Assembly: GCA_041393395.1 (NCBI GenBank)
Contig: JAWKKG010000003.1
Location: 434,001-498,000 of the forward strand
From: JAGQIB01 sp041393395
GTDB lineage: Bacteria > ARS69
DNA length: 64,000 nt
Direction: 5' to 3'
Shown: piece after piece, positions 44,305 through 53,383 of the stretch
Layout: every line of letters begins with the position of its first letter
Numbering within the stretch: position 1 is the first letter of the stretch
Position numbers and translations under genes: made by a program
Notes under the pieces: generated by a model
What the model was told of the DNA's origin: nothing
What the model saw: the letters and a program-made list of their open reading frames with translations, nothing else
Database searches by the model: none

Positions 44305-46553
44305 CGGGCGGCGACCGGGAACGCCCGTCCGTCTTCGATCGCTTCCCGGCGACTCGCAGGCTCGAGGGCGCGCCGCGACGTCGTCGGGTCCCGTACGTGC
44401 AGCAGCTGCACGCGACGGATTGCGGACCCGCCTGCCTCGCGATGGTGCTTCGCTTCTTCGGACACGAGGCGACGTTGGACTCGGTCCGCGACCGTCTCGA
44501 GGGCGGCCGCGACGGCGTTTCCGCGCTCCAGATCTTGGAGGTCGCCGCGCGGTTCGGTCTGCGCGGGCGGGCGGTTCGTCTCGATCTCGAGGATCTCGAC
44601 TACCTCCAGCAGGGCTCGATCCTGCACTGGCGGATGAGCCACTTCGTGGTGCTCGACCGGATCACGTCGCGGGGCGTGGAGATCGTCGATCCCGCGGGCG
44701 GGCGGCGTCTCGTGCCCATGGACGAGTTCGCGCGCGCGTTCACGGGCGTGGCGATCCTGCTCGAGCCCGCGAACACGTTCGAGAAGCTCGACCGCGGACC
44801 TTCCCGGGTCTGGCAGTACCTGCGCCAGATCCTCCGCCACTCCGGCGTGCTCGGCCGGATTCTCGTCACGTCGGGCGTGGCGCAGATCTTCGCGCTCGCG
44901 CTGCCGATCCTCACCGGCGCGATCGTGGATCGCGTGATTCCGCGCGGCGACGTCGACCTGCTCACGGTCCTCGCGGCCGGCATCGCGATGATTGCCGTGT
45001 TCCAGTTCCTCACGTCGTTCCTGCGCGCGCATCTGCTGCTGCACCTGCGTACGAACCTCGACGTGCAGATGACGCTGGATTTCCTCGATCATCTGCTGCG
45101 GCTGCCGTTCTCGTACTTCCAGCTCCGGCAGACCGGCGACCTGATGATGCGCCTCAACAGCAACACGACCATCCGCGAGACACTGACGTCCACCGCGATG
45201 ACCGCTCTCCTCGACGGCGCGATGGTCACGGTCTACCTCGTGGTGCTGCTGATCACGCACTGGCCGCTCGGCCTGCTCGTGCTCGGACTCGGCGTGCTCC
45301 GCGCCGCGATCTACTGGGCCGTGCGTCGCAAGTATCGCGAGCTGATGTCCGAGAGTCTCCAGGCGCAGGCGTCGTCGTCGAACTACCAGGTGCAGATGCT
45401 CGAGGGGATCGAGTCGCTGAAGGTGGCGGGCGCCGAACGTCGCGCCCTCGAGCACTGGTCGCACCTGTTCACGGACGTGATGAACGTATCCCTCAAGCGT
45501 GGCCGCCTCGCGGCCGTCGTGGACTCCACGCTCGGCGTGCTCGGCACCGCGTCGCCTCTCCTGCTGCTCGGGTACGGCGGCTGGCTCGTTCTGCAGGGCG
45601 AGCTGTCGCTCGGCACGATGCTCGCGATGAACGCGCTCGCGGCCGGATTCCTGGGTCCGCTCTCGTCGCTCGTGTCCACCGCGCTGAGCCTGCAGCAGCT
45701 CGGCAGCTACGTGGAGCGCGTGGACGACGTCCTGCAGACGGAACCGGAGCGAGCCCGGCGGGAAGCGCGGGTCGCGCCGCCGCTCGAGGGCCGCATTCGC
45801 CTGGACGGGGTCTCGTTCCGCTACGCGGAGTCGGGCGGCTGGGCCGTACGCGACGTCGACGTCGACATCCGACCGGGGATGCAGGTCGCGATCGTGGGGC
45901 CCACGGGATCGGGCAAGAGCACGCTCGCGCGTCTCGTGGTGGGACTCTACGGGCCCACGGAGGGACGGATCCTGTTCGACGAGCACGACTCGGAAGAGCT
46001 GGAGCTCGGATCGATCCGGCGCCAGATCGGCTACGTGCCGCAGACGCCGTTCCTCTTCGCGACGTCGATCCGCGAGAACATCACGATGGACGATCCGGGC
46101 GTTTCGCTGGAGGAGGTCCGGCGCGCGGCGGAGATCGCCTACGTCGATCACGAGATCCAGTCGATGCCGCTGCGCTGGGAGACGCCGGTCACGCAGGGCG
46201 GAGCATCGCTGTCCGGCGGGCAGCGCCAGCGGATCGCGATCGCGCGCGCGGTGCTGCGTCGCGCGCCGATCCTCGTGCTGGACGAGGCCACCAGCCACCT
46301 CGACTCGCTCGCGGAGCAGCATGTGCACGAGCGCATCCGCACGCTCGACGCCACGCGCATCCTGATCGCGCACCGCCTCAGCACCGTGGTCGACTCCGAT
46401 CTCATCCTGGTGCTCGTGGACGGCCGGATCGAGGAGCAGGGCACGCACGACGAGCTGATGCGAAGCGAAGGGATGTACTCGCGCATGTATCGCGCGCAGA
46501 TGCGCTGGAGTGGTCGCGCCGGCGAGGAATCGGTCCGGAGGAACGAACGATGA
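44301..46553 (+). CDS. Peptidase C39-containing ABC transporter (bacteriocin/RiPP exporter)
   Basis: A 750-residue PCAT protein with three domains: an N-terminal C39 peptidase (residues about 30-150; Gln35, catalytic Cys41 in TDCGPAC, His114 in MSHFVVLD, Asp130), a six-helix membrane domain (about 180-480) and an ATPase (Walker A GPTGSGKS at about 533, LSGGQ at about 637, H-loop IAHRL). Such proteins cut leaders after a double-Gly motif while exporting. All catalytic residues are intact, so it should process a precursor with a GG-type leader. Translationally coupled to both neighbours. Confidence 0.92.
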   Translation: MTGGDRERPSVFDRFPATRRLEGAPRRRRVPYVQQLHATDCGPACLAMVLRFFGHEATLDSVRDRLEGGRDGVSALQILEVAARFGLRGRAVRLDLEDLDYLQQGSILHWRMSHFVVLDRITSRGVEIVDPAGGRRLVPMDEFARAFTGVAILLEPANTFEKLDRGPSRVWQYLRQILRHSGVLGRILVTSGVAQIFALALPILTGAIVDRVIPRGDVDLLTVLAAGIAMIAVFQFLTSFLRAHLLLHLRTNLDVQMTLDFLDHLLRLPFSYFQLRQTGDLMMRLNSNTTIRETLTSTAMTALLDGAMVTVYLVVLLITHWPLGLLVLGLGVLRAAIYWAVRRKYRELMSESLQAQASSSNYQVQMLEGIESLKVAGAERRALEHWSHLFTDVMNVSLKRGRLAAVVDSTLGVLGTASPLLLLGYGGWLVLQGELSLGTMLAMNALAAGFLGPLSSLVSTALSLQQLGSYVERVDDVLQTEPERARREARVAPPLEGRIRLDGVSFRYAESGGWAVRDVDVDIRPGMQVAIVGPTGSGKSTLARLVVGLYGPTEGRILFDEHDSEELELGSIRRQIGYVPQTPFLFATSIRENITMDDPGVSLEEVRRAAEIAYVDHEIQSMPLRWETPVTQGGASLSGGQRQRIAIARAVLRRAPILVLDEATSHLDSLAEQHVHERIRTLDATRILIAHRLSTVVDSDLILVLVDGRIEEQGTHDELMRSEGMYSRMYRAQMRWSGRAGEESVRRNER

Positions 46554-49500
46554 TGCGCGACGCCTACCGGCCGGACGACTTCTTCGCATTCCGGACGCCG
46601 TTGCTGCCCTGGGACGAGGTGCTGGAGTGGAGCGCCGGCGCGCGCTTGCCGCGCGCGGTGCGTCGGGGCCGGGATCTCGCGAAAGCGTACGCCGTCGACC
46701 GCCGCCGGCAGCAGGAGTGGCTCCGCGCGGCGTACTCGCGGCCCGACGTGCGAGAGGCGCTGTTCGTCGCGTCGCCGAGCCTGGACGAGCGTTACGAGAC
46801 GTGGCTCGCCGAGCCCGACTCCGAGAAGGGCCGCGGGATCGAGGTCGGTCTCGTGAAGTACTACCAGCGGATGGCCGCCCGCTGCACTCCGTTCGGCCTG
46901 TTCGCGGGGTGTTCGATCGGATCGCTGGGAGCGGAGACGCGAATCGAGCTCCTGGAGCGGTCCGCCTACGGTCGTCACACTCGACTCGACATGGATTTCA
47001 TCGGCGCCACCATCGACGCGCTGAATCGTGACCCCGCCGTGCGGTCCGCGCTCCGGTACGTCCCGAACTCGAGCGCGTACCGTGTGGCCGACAGCCTCCG
47101 CTACGCCGAGGCGCGTCTCTCCGGGCGCACACGCAGCTACTTCCTCGTCGACGCGAACGCCGACATCTACCTGACCGGTACGCTCGAGCGCGCCGCCGAC
47201 GGTGCGCGACGCGAGGAGCTCGCGGAAGCGCTCGTGGACGACGACATCACCCGGGAAGATGCGCTCGCGTACGTCGACGAGCTCGTCGACGCGCAGCTTC
47301 TGGTGTCGGAGCTCCAGGCGATCGTCACGGGGCCCGAGGCGATCGACGATCTGCTCGAGCGGCTGGCCGGCCTGCCGGATGTGGCGGAGGCCCGCAGCAC
47401 GCTGGAGCAGATCCGGGACGAGCTCGTGGATCTGGATGCGCTCGGCCTCGGACATGCGGGCGAGCGATACCGCGCCTTGAAGCGATCGCTCGAGCCCCTT
47501 CCCGCGGACGCCGATCTCGCGCGCCTGTTCCAGGTCGACATGACGAAGCCGGCGGCGCACGCGGAGCTCGGCGACGAGGTGCGCCGCGAGCTCACCGCGG
47601 CGGTCGATCTGCTGCACCGGATCCACGTGCCGCCGGAGGAGACCGGGCTCGATCGGTTCCGCAAGGACTTCACGGACCGCTGGGGCGCGGACTGGGTATC
47701 TCTGGCCGAGGCGCTGGACGAGGAGATCGGGCTCGGCTTCCAGTCGGCGGATCACGGCTCGGCCGAGGCCGCGCCGCTCCTGGAAGGCATCGGGGTGGGA
47801 GGGACGGCGGGAACGCCGCAGTTCAAGAAAGACTCCCGTGCGCTGTGGCTGCGACAGCTGCTGGACGATGCGCTCGAGTCCGATGCCGAGGAGATCGTGA
47901 TCCGGGAAGACCAGGTTCCGACCACCCCCGCGGGTCCTCCGCTGCCGGATGCGCTGGCGATCATGGCAGTGCTGCTGACACCTCTCTCGCCCGACGACCC
48001 GATCGTGCGTCTCCGCAATGTCGGCGGTCCGTCGGGCGCGCGGCTCCTCGGTCGGTTCTGCCACAGCGACCCCGCGCTGCTCGCGGGCGTGCGCGCCCAC
48101 ATCGCCGCGGAGGAGGCTCTGGCACCGGACGTCACCTTCTTCGAGATCGCGCATCTGCCCGACGGTCGCGTGGGTAACGTGATCTGCCGACCGTGCTTCC
48201 GCGACCACGAGTTCGCGTACCTCGGTCGTTCCGGGGCTCCCACCGAGCGGACGTTCTCGCTGGACGACCTCGAAGTGTCCGTGCGCGGCAGCCGGGTCGT
48301 CCTGCGCTCACGGACGCTCGACCGAGAGGTCCGGCCGCGCCTCTCCAATGCGCACAACACCGTGACCCGGAGCGTGGTGGTCTATCGATTCCTCGCGGCA
48401 CTCCAGGCCGAGGGTTGCCTGTCGGGAACGATGTGGAGCTGGGCGCCGTTCGACGAGTCGCGACGCACGCCGCGCGTACGCTTCGGTCGCGTGATCCTGG
48501 CGCCGCGCACCTGGCGGGCCGACGCGAAGGAGATCGAGACCTGGAAGGCGGATCGACCCGAGGAAGTGTTCGCGAACGTGCAACGGTGGCGGGAAGCGCG
48601 AAGGCTGCCGCGCTTCGTCGGCGTGGTGGATGCGGACCACGTGATGCCGGTGGATCTGGACAACGTGCTGAGCGTGGAAGCGTTCGTCGATCTCGTGCGG
48701 AACCGTCCCGGCTTCCAGCTCGAGGAGCTCGAGGGCGATCGGGATCGCCTGGCGGTGAGCGGGCCGGAGGGTCGCTTCTGCAACGAGATCGTCTCGACCT
48801 GGGTGCGGGTTCCCGCGCCGGACGCGGCGTTCTCCGCGAACGGCTCGGCGCCCGGAGCGACCGAATCCGTCGTGCCCGTCGCCGCGGCGGCGGAGCCCCG
48901 ACCGGCGCCCGCGAGCGTGCAGCGCTCTTTCGTGCCGGGGTCGGAGTGGCTGTTCGCGAAGATCTACACCGGTCCCGCCACCGGCGACGTGTTGCTGCAG
49001 GACGTCGTGCGCCCGCTCGCCCGCGAGGCGATGACGCGCGGTCTCGCCAGCGGCTGGTTCTTCATCCGTTACGGCGATCCCAAGTGGCATCTTCGCGTTC
49101 GGTTCCGCGGCGAGCCCGGCGTGGTGCACGGGCAGGTGCTGCCGGCACTGCACCGCGCGGTCGCACCGTTCCTGGACGACGGTCGGGTGAGTCAGATGGT
49201 GCTCGATACCTACGTGCGTGAGACCGAGCGCTACGGCGGCCCCGCCGGAGTCGAGATCTGCGAGGAGATCTTCCAGGCGGACAGTGAGGCGTGCCTCGAA
49301 GTCCTCGGCCTGCTCGAGGGAGATACGGGTGCGGATCTGCGCTGGCGCGCGGCACTGTACGGCTGCGACCGGCTGCTGCGCGATTTCGGGTTCGACGAGG
49401 AGGAGATGCACGCGGTGATGTCGCGGGTCGCCGATGCGTTCTCGAGCGAGTTCCGCGTCACCGGCGCGCTGCGCGACCGCGTGATGGGCCGCTATCGAAA

Positions 49501-49837
49501 GGAACGGTCGCCGATCCTGCAGCTCGTCTCGAACGGCGCGACGAAGGACGAAGACACGCGCCCGTTCTGGGACGCGGTGAGGCGCGCGTTCGATCGACGT
49601 TCGGAGCTGCAGGGCCCTCGCCTCGTGGAGCTGCGCCGTCGGGCCGACGCCGGCGAGCTCGCGACGCCGATTCCGGACCTCGTGTCGAGCCTGCTGCACA
49701 TGCACTCGAACCGCATGTTCCGGACCGCGGCGCGCGCGCAGGAGATGATGATCTACCGGTTCCTCGAACGGACGCACGACTCGCTGCTCGCCCGGGCAGG
49801 GAAGAAGGCGCGGGATCGGAAGGGGCTCACGGTATGA
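46550..49837 (+). CDS. LanB-type lanthipeptide dehydratase, full length
   Basis: A 1095-residue protein combining the glutamylation (Lant_dehydr_N) and elimination (SpaB_C) domains. RCTPFGLFAGCSIG at about residue 111 is the LanB hallmark. The elimination domain starts near residue 791 with SEWLFAKIYTG and FIRYGDPKWHLRVR. In the family, Ser/Thr are glutamylated from Glu-tRNA and glutamate is then eliminated to give Dha/Dhb. Size and domain order match class I dehydratases, in contrast to split thiopeptide forms. Overlaps the transporter stop (ATGA) and the next gene start. Confidence 0.9.
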   Translation: MMRDAYRPDDFFAFRTPLLPWDEVLEWSAGARLPRAVRRGRDLAKAYAVDRRRQQEWLRAAYSRPDVREALFVASPSLDERYETWLAEPDSEKGRGIEVGLVKYYQRMAARCTPFGLFAGCSIGSLGAETRIELLERSAYGRHTRLDMDFIGATIDALNRDPAVRSALRYVPNSSAYRVADSLRYAEARLSGRTRSYFLVDANADIYLTGTLERAADGARREELAEALVDDDITREDALAYVDELVDAQLLVSELQAIVTGPEAIDDLLERLAGLPDVAEARSTLEQIRDELVDLDALGLGHAGERYRALKRSLEPLPADADLARLFQVDMTKPAAHAELGDEVRRELTAAVDLLHRIHVPPEETGLDRFRKDFTDRWGADWVSLAEALDEEIGLGFQSADHGSAEAAPLLEGIGVGGTAGTPQFKKDSRALWLRQLLDDALESDAEEIVIREDQVPTTPAGPPLPDALAIMAVLLTPLSPDDPIVRLRNVGGPSGARLLGRFCHSDPALLAGVRAHIAAEEALAPDVTFFEIAHLPDGRVGNVICRPCFRDHEFAYLGRSGAPTERTFSLDDLEVSVRGSRVVLRSRTLDREVRPRLSNAHNTVTRSVVVYRFLAALQAEGCLSGTMWSWAPFDESRRTPRVRFGRVILAPRTWRADAKEIETWKADRPEEVFANVQRWREARRLPRFVGVVDADHVMPVDLDNVLSVEAFVDLVRNRPGFQLEELEGDRDRLAVSGPEGRFCNEIVSTWVRVPAPDAAFSANGSAPGATESVVPVAAAAEPRPAPASVQRSFVPGSEWLFAKIYTGPATGDVLLQDVVRPLAREAMTRGLASGWFFIRYGDPKWHLRVRFRGEPGVVHGQVLPALHRAVAPFLDDGRVSQMVLDTYVRETERYGGPAGVEICEEIFQADSEACLEVLGLLEGDTGADLRWRAALYGCDRLLRDFGFDEEEMHAVMSRVADAFSSEFRVTGALRDRVMGRYRKERSPILQLVSNGATKDEDTRPFWDAVRRAFDRRSELQGPRLVELRRRADAGELATPIPDLVSSLLHMHSNRMFRTAARAQEMMIYRFLERTHDSLLARAGKKARDRKGLTV

Positions 49838-50643
49838 GGCGACTGCTCCTTCTGATCGCGCTCGCCGGTGCGGGCAGTGTCGCGCCGGCCGCGCGGGCGG
49901 CGGACGACTGGCTCGGAGTCGTGTTCACGCGCGAGTCCGTGGAGCTGGTGGCGGAGTCCGACGGGGAGGTGAGGGACGTCCCCGTCCGGCTCGGGGCTCG
50001 GGTCGCGGCGGGGGATGTCCTGCTTCGCCTCGACGCGCCGGACCTGCGGGCTCGGCTCGCGCAGGAGCGGGCGTCGCTGGGTGCGGCGGAGGGGCGCGTC
50101 GAGCAGGCGCGCGCGGATCTGGCCGACGCGGACCGACGGGCCGTCCGGCGGGAGGGCGCCACCGACATGTACTCGGACGAGGAGATCGCCACGGCCCGTT
50201 CCGCCCGCGAGGGGGCCGCCGGGGCGCTCGCGGCGGCGGAGGCCCAGGTCGAGGAGCGGCGGGCGGCGCTGGCCGAGCTGCAACGCGAGGTGTCGCGGCT
50301 GGAGATGCGTGCACCCTTCGCGGGCACGGTGGCCGCGTGCTGGTTCGAGGCCGGCCAGCGGGTGAGAGCCGGGGAGGCCGTGGCGCGCGTGGTGGGGGAC
50401 GACCGCCCTTGGATCCGGTTCGCGATCCCGTCGCGCGCGGCGGGCGGTCTGTCGGACGGCGACGCCGTGGAGGTGCGCGAGGAGGCCACCGGGGCCGTGT
50501 GGGCGGCCCAGGTCCGGCACGTGGCGCCGGACGTCGACGCTTCCCTGGATCTGGTGTTCGCGGAAGCCGAACTCGCCGCCCCGGAGGCGGCGGCGCCTCG
50601 CATCGGCGAGGTGGTCCGGGTGCGACCGGTGGGCGCCCCCTAG
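49834..50643 (+). CDS. Second HlyD/efflux-type adaptor, periplasmic
   Basis: A 269-residue protein with a signal peptide (residues 1-20, RLLLLIALAGAGSVAPAARA), a lipoyl-like half (VELVAESDGEVRDVPVRLGA), an Ala/Glu/Arg-rich coiled coil of about 85 residues (85-160), the second lipoyl half (MRAPFAGTVAACWFEAGQ) and a beta-barrel end. Unlike the adaptor at 43252 it has no membrane helix. The long coiled coil could dock onto a TolC-like partner, so the two adaptors together may span the envelope. Overlaps the LanB stop (ATGA). Confidence 0.8.
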   Translation: MRRLLLLIALAGAGSVAPAARAADDWLGVVFTRESVELVAESDGEVRDVPVRLGARVAAGDVLLRLDAPDLRARLAQERASLGAAEGRVEQARADLADADRRAVRREGATDMYSDEEIATARSAREGAAGALAAAEAQVEERRAALAELQREVSRLEMRAPFAGTVAACWFEAGQRVRAGEAVARVVGDDRPWIRFAIPSRAAGGLSDGDAVEVREEATGAVWAAQVRHVAPDVDASLDLVFAEAELAAPEAAAPRIGEVVRVRPVGAP

Positions 50644-50658
50644 TCCGTCTCCAGTTGC

Positions 50659-50676
50659 CGACAAAACAATTTGTCG
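50659..50676. repeat. Small AT-rich palindrome
   Basis: Seven-pair inverted repeat CGACAAA/TTTGTCG with a four-base loop, in an otherwise GC-rich gap. It lies 16 bases after the end of the lanthipeptide-type cluster and before the convergent yqeY. Could be a short terminator or a protein-binding site. Confidence 0.4.
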
Positions 50677-50711
50677 ACACCTCCGGTGGCGCGCTCGGGG
50701 GGGGGCGGCGC

Positions 50712-51161
50712 CTAGCCGCCGAGCATCCCCGCCGCGAGTTTCCGCGCCAGGTTCCCGTCGACGTCGCCCTTGTGCGCCTTCATCAGCGCGCCCATCACCT
50801 TGCCCACGTCCCCCGGGGTTGCCGCGCCGGTGGCGTCGATCGCCTCGCGAATCCAGGCTCGTGTCTGGGTCTCGTCCGCGAGCTGGGGCAGGAACTCCTG
50901 GATCACGGCGAGCTCCGCCTTCTCCGACTCGGCCATTTCGGTCCGTCCGGCCTGCTCGAACGCCTCGATGCTCTCCCGGCGCTGCTTCTCGAGACGTCGC
51001 AGCAGGTCCACACACGCTTCGTCCGGGAGTGCCGTGGAGTTGTCCTTCTTGAGCTCGTTCAGGAACACGGCACGGATGCTCCGGAGCGCGGCGAGTCGCG
51101 CCGGCTCCTTGGCCTTCATCGCTTCCTTCATCTGCGTGTTGATCTCGTCGTAGATCGCCAT
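50712..51161 (-). CDS. yqeY: GatB/YqeY domain protein
   Basis: A 149-residue protein of the YqeY family, the same helical domain as the C-terminus of GatB. Recognisable by its start (INTQMKEAMKAKEPARLAALRSI), the KQRRESIEAFEQAGR segment, EFLPQ and the last part GKVMGALMKAHKGDVDGN. Proposed to interact with tRNA; exact role unknown. Starts at ATG 51161. Head-to-head with the UXS gene. Confidence 0.92.
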   Translation of the reverse strand: MAIYDEINTQMKEAMKAKEPARLAALRSIRAVFLNELKKDNSTALPDEACVDLLRRLEKQRRESIEAFEQAGRTEMAESEKAELAVIQEFLPQLADETQTRAWIREAIDATGAATPGDVGKVMGALMKAHKGDVDGNLARKLAAGMLGG

Positions 51162-51282
51162 GCGACCCTCCTCTGTCGACCCGGAGTCTACCGAGGGGCG
51201 GCCCTTCCGTCAGCGTCGACACGACGTCGCGCGCGGCAAGACCTCGGCCGGCGGGTCGGCCCCGCCCGACCCCCGGGTCCGC

Positions 51283-51311
51283 TTGCCGCCCCCCGTCAAC
51301 CCGGCTATGCT
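51283..51311 (+). promoter_or_regulatory. Promoter of the UXS-epimerase operon
   Basis: TTGCCG (51283-51288), 17-base spacer, TATGCT (51306-51311), 47 bases before the start codon. Confidence 0.65.
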
Positions 51312-51357
51312 CCCTCCTGCATTCCGGCCGGATTCCGGGGCCAAGGGGGGTGTGCAC

Positions 51358-52290
51358 TTGCGGGTGATGGTGACGGGTGCGGCCGGTTTCCTCGGCTCGC
51401 ATCTCTGCGACCGGCTCCTCGCCGAGGGGCACGAGGTCATCGGCCTCGACAACCTGATCACCGGGAACATCCGGAACATCGAGCACCTCTCCGGAAACCC
51501 GAACTTCCGCTTCGTGAAGCACGACGTCACGGAGTACATCTTCCTCTCCGGCCCGCTGGATGCCCTCCTGCATTTCGCGTCGCCGGCCTCGCCGATCGAC
51601 TACCTCGAACTCCCGATCCAGACCCTGAAGGTCGGTGCGCTGGGGACCCACAAGGCGCTGGGCCTCGCCCGGGAGAAGAAGGCACGCTTCCTGCTCGCTT
51701 CCTCCTCGGAGGTCTACGGGGACCCCTTGGTTCACCCTCAGAAGGAGGATTACTGGGGAAACGTGAACCCGATCGGGCCCCGGGGCGTGTACGACGAGGC
51801 CAAACGGTTCGGCGAGGCGATCGCGATGGCCTATCACCGGTCTCACGGAGTGGACACGAAGATCGTCCGGATCTTCAACACCTACGGACCGCGGATGCGG
51901 GCGAAGGACGGTCGGGTGGTGCCGGCCTTCATCACGCAGGCCCTGGCCGGGCAGCCGCTCACGGTGTTCGGTGACGGCAAGCAGACCCGATCCTTCTGCT
52001 TCGTCGACGATCTGATCGAGGGGATCTACCGCCTGCTCCTGTCCGACCTGAACGAGCCCTGCAACGTGGGAAACCCGCACGAGATGACGGTGCTCCAGTT
52101 CGCGGAGGCGATCATCGAGCTGACGGGGTCAAAATCGACCATCATTCACCAACCCCTCCCGACCGATGATCCGAAGGTGAGACAGCCCGACATCTCGCAC
52201 GCCAAGAGGGCGCTCGGCTGGGAGCCGCGCGTGCCGCTCGAGGAAGGGCTGCGCAAGACGATCGCTTGGTTCCAGGAGGCGGGGTTCTGA
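51358..52290 (+). CDS. uxs: UDP-glucuronate decarboxylase (UDP-xylose synthase)
   Basis: Extended SDR of 310 residues. NAD motif GAAGFLGSHL, ASSSEVYGD, and active site Tyr145/Lys149 in YDEAKR. HFASPASPIDY and NPIGPRGVYDEAKR are the signature of UXS enzymes, as opposed to simple epimerases. It makes UDP-xylose from the UDP-glucuronate produced by Ugd. I chose TTG 51358, seven bases after AAGGGGGG; a GTG six bases earlier is too close to that site. The stop overlaps the next start. Confidence 0.92.
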   Translation: MRVMVTGAAGFLGSHLCDRLLAEGHEVIGLDNLITGNIRNIEHLSGNPNFRFVKHDVTEYIFLSGPLDALLHFASPASPIDYLELPIQTLKVGALGTHKALGLAREKKARFLLASSSEVYGDPLVHPQKEDYWGNVNPIGPRGVYDEAKRFGEAIAMAYHRSHGVDTKIVRIFNTYGPRMRAKDGRVVPAFITQALAGQPLTVFGDGKQTRSFCFVDDLIEGIYRLLLSDLNEPCNVGNPHEMTVLQFAEAIIELTGSKSTIIHQPLPTDDPKVRQPDISHAKRALGWEPRVPLEEGLRKTIAWFQEAGF

Positions 52291-53288
52291 TGCGGGTTCT
52301 CGTAACGGGTGGCGCAGGGTTCATCGGTTCCCATCTCGTGGACCGCCTGCTCTTGGCCGGCCACGAGGTCACGATTCTCGATGACCTGTCCACCGGTACG
52401 CGGGAAAACGTCGCGCACCACGACGGCGAGCGGCGATTCCGCGCGGTGTTCGACTCGGTGCTGAACGACCGGATCGTGGACACGCTCGTTCGCGAGGCGG
52501 ATCTCGTGCTGCACCTCGCGGCCGCGGTGGGCGTGAAGTACATCATCGAGAATCCGCTGCACTCGATGCGCGTGAACGTGCGGGGCACCGAGAACGTGCT
52601 CGAGTCCGCGGATCGTCACCGGACCCGCGTGATCCTGTTCTCCACTTCCGAGATCTACGGCAAGTCGCCCGACGTTCCGTTCCGCGAGGACGCCGATCGC
52701 CTGCTCGGTCCCACCCGCATCCACCGCTGGAGCTACTCCACCGCGAAGGCCGTGGACGAGATCCTCGGCCTCGCGTACCACGAGAAGCACGGTCTGCCGG
52801 TGATCGTGGTGCGACTGTTCAACACGTGCGGTCCCCGCCAGCGCGGCCGCTACGGAATGGTGATTCCTTCCTTCGTGGACCAGGCGATCCGCAAGCAGAA
52901 GATCACGGTGTACGGCGACGGCACGCAGACGCGCTGTTTCTGCCACGTGGAAGACGTGGTCGATGGAGTGATGGCGCTGCTCACGTGCGACGAGGCCGAC
53001 GGCGAGATCTTCAACATCGGCAGTCACGAGGAAGTGAGCATCATCCAGCTCGCGCGTCGCGTGCGCCAGCTCACCGAGAGCCGCTCCGAGATCGTGCTCG
53101 TTCCCTACTCGGAGGCGTACGAGCCCGGGTTCGAGGACATGTCGCGGCGGGTCCCGGACCTGCGCAAGATCCACGAGTTCGTGGGCTACGAGCCCAAGCG
53201 TAACCTGGACGACATCCTGCACTCGGTGATCGACCACCGTCGCACCGTGCTGGATTCGGAGCGCGCACTGGGCCAGGATCGCGGCTAG
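52290..53288 (+). CDS. NAD-dependent sugar epimerase/dehydratase
   Basis: Extended SDR of 332 residues, GGAGFIGSHLVDRL at the N-terminus, STSEIYGK and active site Tyr149/Lys153 (SYSTAKA). NTCGPRQRGRYGMVIPSFV recalls the ArnA-like or UDP-GlcA-related branch. Its precise product is uncertain: a UDP-glucose epimerase or a second decarboxylase are options. ATG 52290 overlaps the UXS stop (TGATG), with AGGAGG just upstream. Confidence 0.87.
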   Translation: MRVLVTGGAGFIGSHLVDRLLLAGHEVTILDDLSTGTRENVAHHDGERRFRAVFDSVLNDRIVDTLVREADLVLHLAAAVGVKYIIENPLHSMRVNVRGTENVLESADRHRTRVILFSTSEIYGKSPDVPFREDADRLLGPTRIHRWSYSTAKAVDEILGLAYHEKHGLPVIVVRLFNTCGPRQRGRYGMVIPSFVDQAIRKQKITVYGDGTQTRCFCHVEDVVDGVMALLTCDEADGEIFNIGSHEEVSIIQLARRVRQLTESRSEIVLVPYSEAYEPGFEDMSRRVPDLRKIHEFVGYEPKRNLDDILHSVIDHRRTVLDSERALGQDRG

Positions 53289-53303
53289 CCCCTTCCTCGC
53301 CCG

Positions 53304-53332
53304 TTGACGCCCCCCTCCGGCGTCTCTAAGGT
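53304..53332 (+). promoter_or_regulatory. Promoter of the WecA-like gene
   Basis: TTGACG (53304-53309), 17-base spacer, TAAGGT (53327-53332), directly after the epimerase stop. Confidence 0.65.
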
Positions 53333-53383
53333 CTTGCCGACACAGCTCGCCGAACCCCACGATCCCCGGTCCGGAGGCGGACT

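Noticed and set aside
50659..50676. Palindrome as a phage or integron attachment site
   Set aside because: Single copy, only seven pairs, and no integrase, tRNA or cassette genes nearby.
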